From the NCBI GenBank assembly GCA_035772405.1, contig JAYKKM010000304.1, forward strand, positions 166,501-230,500: 64,000 nucleotides of DNA, in the 5' to 3' direction. The translations under genes were made by a program, and so were the position numbers. The notes below the pieces were generated by a model. That model saw only the letters and a list, made by a program, of their open reading frames with translations, was not told the origin of the DNA and ran no database searches. The first letter of the stretch is position 1. Each line of letters opens with the position of its first letter. Positions 11,400 to 64,000 of this stretch are shown piece by piece. The DNA is from Chrysogorgia sp. JL179-B06 (taxonomy: Eukaryota; Cnidaria; Anthozoa; Scleralcyonacea; Chrysogorgiidae).

Positions 11400-12995
11400 T
11401 TAACTGATCAGTTGCAAGTCCCGGCCCACTTAGAAAAGATCAGCTTTCCTGCCCTGCATTGAGACATACCAAGAACATCAATATTATATAAGTTATCCAC
11501 ATTCCACATCCCTGCCAGCTCCATATCGCAGCAATCTAATGTGGGTAGAATTATCAACTTACTTTATATAATCATCCACACAACAATCGGAGAGAATCCC
11601 TAATACATGTTAAACCCAATTTGAATAGACCCGTAGACATTTGAACAAATTAGATTTTTTTTAGAAAGTGGACCCATTGTATGATAAAGATGCACTTTCT
11701 TTCTTCAGGCTTCAACAGCCTTTGTTGTCTGTTTATACTAACTGCTGAGTTGATTATTTCATTATTTATATTTATATAACTTTTCCTGTTCAACAATGTG
11801 CTCTTGCAGTAACTAAGATGAATGATGATTTATGCAGGATTCGTGATTGGTGCTTCGACAACTGTCTCCTTCTTAATGCACCTAAGACAAAATTAATGCT
11901 TTTTGGCAGCCGCCAAATGATCACGAAAATCCATATCTTCCGTCTGTCTTTACTTGGTAATGAACTAGTACCTACACAATCAGCCAATGATCTCGGAGTA
12001 ATTTTTGACCCGAGCCTTTCTTTTGATCCTCATGTTGTCAAAACTGTTTCTTCATGCATGTCAAGTTTAGCGCAGATTAACCGAGTGAAACATGTCTTGA
12101 ATAGAGACTTACTTATTACAGTCATTCAAAGTTTGGTATTCAGCAAAATGTATTATTGTTCATCTGTATGGGCTAACACCACTGCAAGTAATATTTGTAA
12201 ACTTCAGTCAGTACAGAATTTTGCCGCCCGAATAATCACTAACTCTAGGAAATTCGACCATATTACCCCATTGTTGAATGAACTGCACTGGATTCCCGTT
12301 CAACTCCACCTTTTTTATCGTGATGCTATATTAACTTTTAAATGTAGGAATGGAACTGCACCTGATTATTTATCCAAGCAATTTGTGAAGAGAGGCAGTA
12401 TAAGTGGACGTTGTACCCGAAATTCGCAATCTTTAAATATTCCCTTTTATAAAAGCGCCACTGGCCAAATAACGTTTTATTATCGAGCTGTTTCTCTATG
12501 GAACGCTCTTCCAGTGAACATTAAATCCAGTGCGTAAATACATATTTTTAAAAGTAAACTTCGTAGACATCTCTTAGAATCTTGTTCTTGATTTTTGACT
12601 TTCATTTTGAATATCATAGTATCTTATCTTAAATTTAATTATTTATAATTCATGGTAACTTATTATGTAATATATTCTCATAAGCTTAGTATTTGTAATT
12701 TGTCTCTGAAAAGCCCCTTTGGGGAGAGTTCAATAAAGTATTGTATTGTATTGTAATTATCAATAGTGTGAAACAAGTAATTGTTTTCTTAGTGATTGAG
12801 GGTAGAAACAGCAGTAGACTTCCCCACCATTCTGTTACTGCACCCCAAAATTAAAAAGTTTAGGCTAATATATAGTTATTTAGTTTGATGTTCTATGAAA
12901 CAATTAAATGCAGACAACACAAAGCTCTCAGAGATATTGACAAATTGTCCACTGAAAATCTATTCACTTTGGCAAATGAATGGGCTATTATACCT
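11400..12995 (+). repeat. Interspersed repeat R, copy 1, split by a LINE fragment
   Basis: 11400-11768 and 12759-12995 together match 56545-57160 in the same order (for example GATCAG...CAAGTCCCG, GGGTAGAATTATCAACTTACT, GAATCCCTAATAC, then TTCTTAGTGATTGA, GTAGAAACAGCAGTAGA, CTATGAAACAATTAAAT). The ~990 bp between the halves is the LINE fragment, so R was present before the LINE. A third, reverse-oriented partial copy is at 52215-52425. Confidence 0.75.
11769..12758 (+). mobile_element. 5'-truncated CR1/L2-like LINE, RT C-terminal part
   Basis: The open frame 11818-12537 (239 codons) holds only the end of an RT protein: LLLNAPKTKLMLFGSR, DLGVIFDPSLSFDPHV (thumb region), SVWANTTASNICKLQSVQNF, LHWIPVQ, and AVSLWNALPVNIKSS near the C-terminus. 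A stop at 12535 slightly shortens the usual ending, and the normal end (FKSKLRRHLLES) is still readable beyond it. The 3' UTR ends in AATAAAG and the tail TATTGTATTGTATTGTA (12737-12757). It is inserted in repeat R, with ATTAT-like words at both junctions. It is dead because catalytic motifs are missing. Confidence 0.85.
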
Positions 12996-13889
12996 AATAG
13001 TATAGCGTCTGGCTGCTATTAATAGCTCAAAATGAAGACAAACAAACCAAATTTAACTCACAAACAAATGAGCGGCTGGACAAAATGCAGGTTGCAGGTT
13101 CAGAATTTGCAGGTTGGGAATACAAGTTGTTTTGTAGACAATCTTTTTTAGTTCAGCACGGTCTCTTCCTTAAATTAACCATTATCTTTAAGTTACAAAT
13201 CGCTCTGAATTAAGGATAATGGTTAATCTAATGGTATTGTAGGGTTAGAACCCAACCCCATCACAACATCAATCCCAATCCCAACCCCAACCCTAAACAC
13301 CCACCTTTGCGAGTTTTCTAAGCCTAACCATCCGCCAAGCGAGATTTCTAACCTTAACCCCTACCCCGCACGCTTGTCGCCCATACTTGGTGTCTGTAGA
13401 CTAATAAGAGAGACTAAGCATGTGGGATTGTAATTGACTGTTAAATGCATGCGTCATTCTTATGATCCATTAGATTAACCGTTATCCTTAATTTGTAACT
13501 AAAGGATAATATTGTAACTTAAGGATAATAGGTTAATTTAAGGGAGAGACCATGTTGTATTTAGTTAGGGTATTTAGGCTTCCGGTTAGGATTCGAATTA
13601 GGATTAGGATTGTGGTTATTTAACCCTGATACTAACCCTCATACTAACCCCAATCTTTACCCTAACTAAAGAGATCGTCCAGAAAACGACTATATATTCC
13701 CAACCTGCAAATTCCCAAACTGCAAATTCCGAACCTGCAAATTCCCAACCTGCAATCTGCAAATTCCCAACCTGCAACCTGCGTTTTATACCAGCCCTGC
13801 AAACGAGCTATTTTCTTTTGTTATGGCCGCACGAATTAGGGGTAAAAGCGGACAAACATGGATACTGACGTCATCTCGGCGGGTGCTAA
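12996..13889. mobile_element. MITE, AATAGCG family (copy 2), interrupted
   Basis: The two halves (12996-13073 and 13797-13889) match the uninterrupted copies at 4061-4227 and 31365-31530. They are separated by the 723-bp element at 13074-13796. The terminal words are degraded (AATAG...TATAGCG and GTGCTAAT). Confidence 0.75.
13074..13796. mobile_element. Inverted-repeat DNA transposon nested in the MITE
   Basis: The ends are inverted repeats: GGCTGGACAAAATGCAGG at 13074 and the inverse CCTGCGTTTTATACCAGCC at 13778-13796. Inside are iterated CCTGCAAATTCCCAA blocks (13697-13776). A second inner inverted pair (TTAAATTAACCATTATC near 13172 with GATAATAGGTTAATTTAA near 13524) makes it foldback-like. 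The host word CAAATGAGC / CAAACGAGC flanks it and may be a 9-bp target duplication (Mutator-like size). No ORF, so non-autonomous. Confidence 0.75.
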
Positions 13890-14849
13890 TCAAGTAAAAG
13901 AACGAAAATAAGTACAGTAAGCAACTACACTATAAACTTAAACGTTTCAAACTGAGTAAGCGGGCGAGGGGTTGTTGCGTATACGTATTTCTAGTGTAGA
14001 TTATGTATTTGGCTACTCTTCTATTACATAGAGTACATGTATTAATATGTGTAGTAGATGAATCTTCCTACAAAAATAGATTAAAAGGTAATATTTAATT
14101 CACAAATACATTTGGGAAAGAGATAAATTGGTAAGCTTATCTGTTGTAAAAAGGCAAATGATCGATACACACTTATTTTATCAGGACTATTAAAAAACCT
14201 GTGGTACGATACGCAATTGTCTTTCTTTACAATAAACTTTTAATATTGGGATCAAATAACAACAAAATAGTATTTGCAAACAAGCAATATAATAAACGTA
14301 AAAATGATATAATATAACGTAACACAGATCTGATCGACATTCGATTCTTCGTATTAAAACACGGCCGTGAGTATCCACAATCATAACGGTGTAAAATACA
14401 AACTTTTGAAGAAAATAACAAGAAAATACAACAATATATACAGCAACTTACCACTGACACGGTCGACATTCCGGCAACATGGAAATTGGCGCTGAAAACG
14501 TTATGACATCACTAATGTATTGTTCTCATCTCCTCAAATTTACTTCCGTTCCATGTAACTTACTGTTGTCATCGAACCATTGTAAGGATAAATTTGGTAT
14601 TTTTATTTTAGTCTTTTGCCGAACGTTTTTTCATTAAAACATACTAGCAAGTACAGCTATTTACTTACTTATTGCTGGCAAAATAATTGAACTACATTGA
14701 AAGAGGAACCGGTTATTTTCAATTCAAATTATCACGTAATAAAGCTTTCCCGTTAATAGGCTGGAAGAGACATTAACGAACAGGTATTAATTAGACCGCT
14801 GAGTTAGAACTTCCTGTGGTTGTACAGTAAACCATAACGTTAGAGCAAT
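13890..14849. other. No gene firmly recognised upstream of the GPCR exons
   Basis: 13950-14010 shares GCGAGGGG...GCGTATACGTATTTCTAG with 57215-57252 (repeat edge). An ATG at 14479 opens a frame that reaches a plausible donor (CATT|gtaagg, 14577) in phase 1, the phase needed by the next GPCR exon. Its peptide is not a convincing signal peptide, so I do not call it. Confidence 0.3.
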
Positions 14850-15215
14850 CAGAGCGCGTTCATGGCGCTCTGGTTATGTACACACGTAAAAATCTCACAA
14901 CATGTTGAGATAGGCTTGTTGAATAGACAGCAGCTGTTCATGCATGTTAGAACATGCAAAAACAAGTCTGATAGAACAACCAAGTTCGTGGCTGTTGTAA
15001 CGCAATGCTGTTCAACCTTGTTATTTCATCATGTTCTGACAACATGTTGTATCATGCATGAACAATGTTGTTCAATACTTCAATGCTGTTCAAGCCTGTT
15101 TGATGATCAGCCATGAACAATAGTGTTCCAACATCCATATTAACAGGCCTGCTGACAACCCTGTTCAAGCTCGCCTGCAGCTCAACCATGTTGAAGCCTG
15201 TCGATATCAACCATC
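14850..15215. repeat. Diverged iterations of TGTTCAA/AACATG words
   Basis: About 15 irregular occurrences of AACATGTTG, TGTTGTTCAA, AACAAC and TGCATGAACA, many mutually inverted, in about 360 bp. Probably an old foldback element or satellite. The ORF over it is a shadow. Confidence 0.5.
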
Positions 15216-15332
15216 TTTTTGGCTATTAACAGATAAAAACAGACTGTACGTTTTTACGGGTGTAGTACGTAAATGTTAGCATAAATAAGTTAGTTTGTTA
15301 CCGGTATGTTGTCCATATCTTTTTATTTTTAG

Positions 15333-62098
<46,766 letters not shown>

Positions 62099-62919
62099 TT
62101 TATAGAATTCGGAAGTTATGAGAAAAAAGACAGTGATATTTGAAAGGGCGCCTCGGAGATGCTTAACAATTTATTATCGTTCCATCCTCACACTAGCATG
62201 TTTATCATATAACCTGCATGATCTTGTAAACCCAATTAGATATGAGAAAATAAGAGATGAGTAATAGCATAGGCGATAATGACTAATTTTCTGAAATTAT
62301 CGGCTTGTAATATTCAAACGTTTTCCACAAAGATCTCAGTTTTTTAAGGAAACGACATTTTATTAGCCTGTGCACAGCCTGGATACATCCAGCTATATCA
62401 AGGCTATGAAAAATTAAAAGAGATCTTCCGCGGCCATTTTGATAAAATTATGATAATTAATATTCATGTGTATTACTTTCGGCCGCCATTTTGAACTTAT
62501 CTATCCCGCATAAATTAAAATATAAGCCAATCAACAAGCGTCGTGTATAATACCATAAATAAACCAATCAAAATCAATATAAATTCTCGCAAAAGCTGAG
62601 GTAAACCGACAAGCTAAGCTTCAAATGTTCACTGATGGGAATACCGAGAGGTTCCCGGCTGTGCATAGGCTAGCATCTTAATTATGGGATTTTATGACTT
62701 AAAACGGTTGCATTGATTGACTGAAGAAACAACGATTTCTGTATCATGAACAGACAATAACATCAAACGAGCTGGGTGAGAGTCAATGAGAGAAACATTA
62801 CAAGAGCAAGTATAAGAGTTGTCTGGTGACTCTCATTGTTCCCGTCTCATTGTTCATTTAGGTAAGGACCTCACGATATTTAGAGAAGCTAAACTTCAAC
62901 GTTTTCTAAACTAAAGAAC
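62099..62919. other. Presumed GPCR 3' UTR and flank
   Basis: Follows the stop codon. An AATAAA at 62558-62563 could serve as polyadenylation signal. Two GGCCGCCATTTTGAAC-like words (62430 and 62482) repeat. No further gene seen. Confidence 0.4.
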
Positions 62920-63237
62920 AAGGGCTTTTTAAATGACACTAATTTTCGTAAGATCTACCCTAAAGGTTCACAACCGGCCAGGTTTTATGGCTTACCGAAG
63001 TTACATAAACACCGTGAACCTAATCAAGCTCCTCCTCTTAGGCCAATTATTTCTTAAATTAACGCTTATAATTATAACATAGCTAAGTACTTATGCTCTG
63101 TTCTAAGTTCTCTTGTACCCAATTATTACACTTCTAAGGATTCTTTTTCTTTTGTTGAGGAATTTCAAACCTTTGATTTTAGTAATAAGTTTTATATTCC
63201 ATTGGACGTTGAAAGCCTTTTCACTAACATCCTTTAC
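62920..63237 (+). pseudogene. Penelope-like reverse transcriptase fragment, broken
   Basis: The plus-strand frame reads ...RFYGLPKLHKHREPN, PPLRPIIS, a stop at about 63055, then NIAKYLCSVLSSLVPNYY, SKDSFSFVEEF and PLDVESLFTNI. The FYGLPK.HK, LRPI.S and .DV.SLFTNI motifs in this order are those of Penelope-like element RTs (fingers to palm motif A). One internal stop and truncation on both sides show it is dead. Confidence 0.8.
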
Positions 63238-63409
63238 TCGAAACTATGAACGAGGATGGCTGGCCCGATGTTTTATTTTACCGCATATATGTAGTTCTCT
63301 ACCTGATTAATAATTCATGAGATTATCAGCCAATTCAAGTTACGCATTTCGACACGTGCTTGATATTTGATACAGGTAAAGACCTTGGTTCACTGTGTTT
63401 TGATGAGGA

Positions 63410-63650
63410 TTAATCTGGATTTAATATCTCAAGAACGAGGAAGCGTTATTTACCACGATATAAAAACACCTAGAAGTGTGTTGAAAAACGAGGCTAGACC
63501 GAGTTTTTAAACAATTTCGAGGTGTTTTGAGACCGTGGTAAAGAACTATTTCGAGTTCTTGATATAGCTTCTCAAACGAATCAGTATTTAAAGAGAAAAT
63601 CGAGGTAAAAGTTGACTTAATTTATGGAAGTTCTTTACCACGATATCAAA
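63410..63650. repeat. Inverted words around TTTACCACGATAT
   Basis: CAAGAACGAGGAAGCGTTAT...ACCACG and its inverse (CGTGGTAAAGAACTATTTCG...) flank AACACCTAGAAGTG / CGAGGTGTTTTG, forming a hairpin of about 130 bp. A third ACCACGATATCAAA copy is at 63632. Similar TTTGAGAAGC words occur in the 23.5-24.2 kb insertion. Confidence 0.55.
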
Positions 63651-63802
63651 CCACCGTCATGCCACTGATTTCCTTTGTTCTATCTTTATTTTAATGAGTT
63701 TTGGAAGTCCAATTGAAGACACATCAAGATCACTAAAGATCTTGATACGCTTTGTGATTGGACATCAAGATTCATCCTAGTCAAAACACAGCATGTTGTA
63801 AA

Positions 63803-63880
63803 ACATGGACTGATAAAACATGGACTGGACTGGACTGATAAAACATGGACTGATAAAACATGGACTGGTAAAACATGGAT
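63803..63880 (+). repeat. Minisatellite of ATAAAACATGGACTG units
   Basis: Four to five imperfect 15-bp units with two GGACT/GGACT insertions. Confidence 0.85.
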
Positions 63881-63883
63881 GGT

Positions 63884-63996
63884 TAGGATCTTTGTTGTTT
63901 TGGGGTTAGCGATTATTTGTTAATGTAGACATCTCATATATGATGCCTATACATTAACAACTAATCACTCACCCCAAAACAACAAAGATCCTATCC
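63884..63996. repeat. Hairpin with ~45-bp arms
   Basis: GGATCTTTGTTGTTTTGGGG (63890) and its inverse CCCCAAAACAACAAAGATCC (63972) are perfect over 20 bp. The pairing continues through TTAATGTA/TACATTAA with a short loop around GACATCTCATATATGATGCC. Likely the end of a foldback element. Confidence 0.8.
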
Positions 63997-64000
63997 CTCC

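Noticed and set aside
14443..14475. Minus-strand ATG...CAGTG|gtaagt near 14450 as the first exon of a divergent gene
   Set aside because: Good donor, but only about ten codons and no downstream minus-strand exon could be found.
14479..14577. Possible first exon of the GPCR (ATG 14479, donor at 14577, phase 1)
   Set aside because: Phase fits exon 15333, but the peptide is not a convincing signal sequence; kept only as a note.

Overview
This looks like AT-rich nuclear DNA of a non-bilaterian or basal metazoan, most likely a cnidarian. The evidence is spliced genes with GT-AG introns, an adhesion-type GPCR, and a dense mix of repeats: Polinton-like, CR1/L2-like LINE, Penelope-like, Tc1/mariner-like and long-inverted-repeat elements, tRNA- and 5S-derived SINEs, and long TA and G tracts. 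The taxonomic call is an inference; no single sequence here fixes the species.

The main gene is one large plus-strand adhesion GPCR. Its visible exons run from 15333 to a stop at 62098, and its first (signal peptide) exon is not identified. In order it has two exons for an unrecognised Cys-containing ectodomain (15333-15568, 15696-15846); 44 tiny exons of 24, 30 or 33 nt between 17135 and 41577; a hormone-receptor-motif exon (45438-45664); three GAIN/GPS exons (48245-48391, 50539-50633, 51102-51711); and four exons for the seven-helix domain and tail (59109-59230, 60049-60317, 60941-61007, 61570-62098). The phases of all these exons agree from end to end. Each tiny exon has phase 1 at both ends and encodes about ten Thr/Pro-rich residues of the VTTATTPPK(N/K) type, so the receptor carries a mucin-like stalk of up to about 431 residues that can lose or gain exons without a frameshift. 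The array has grown at two scales: a unit of about 165-195 bp (one exon plus intron) and a near-identical 2.7-kb unit of nine exons (264 nt, 88 residues).

Layout: 1-2130, the end of a Polinton-like element (family B DNA polymerase, zinc-finger ORF, G tract). 2131-4850, LINE remnant and a MITE. 4852-9710, a 9-bp minisatellite that reverses orientation and is split by a nearly full-length LINE carrying a 2A-like motif (one frameshift). 9711-15330, repeats, a truncated LINE inside an older repeat, and a transposon nested in a MITE. 15333-62098, the GPCR gene, whose introns host most of the other elements: a 4.7-kb GAGTC-iteron element (17838-22495), TA-flanked mariner-like elements, a 3.1-kb insertion with a minus-strand DUF4806-type gene (29747-32824), foldback elements, SINEs, and a 5.3-kb element with roughly 1-kb inverted arms (53722-59039). 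62099-64000, presumed 3' flank with a broken Penelope-like reverse transcriptase and hairpins.

How the parts work together: the host function is a surface receptor (N-terminal domain, Thr/Pro stalk, HRM, self-cleaving GAIN/GPS, 7TM). The mobile elements appear to have supplied the duplicated intron sequence that could drive unequal recombination of the stalk exons.
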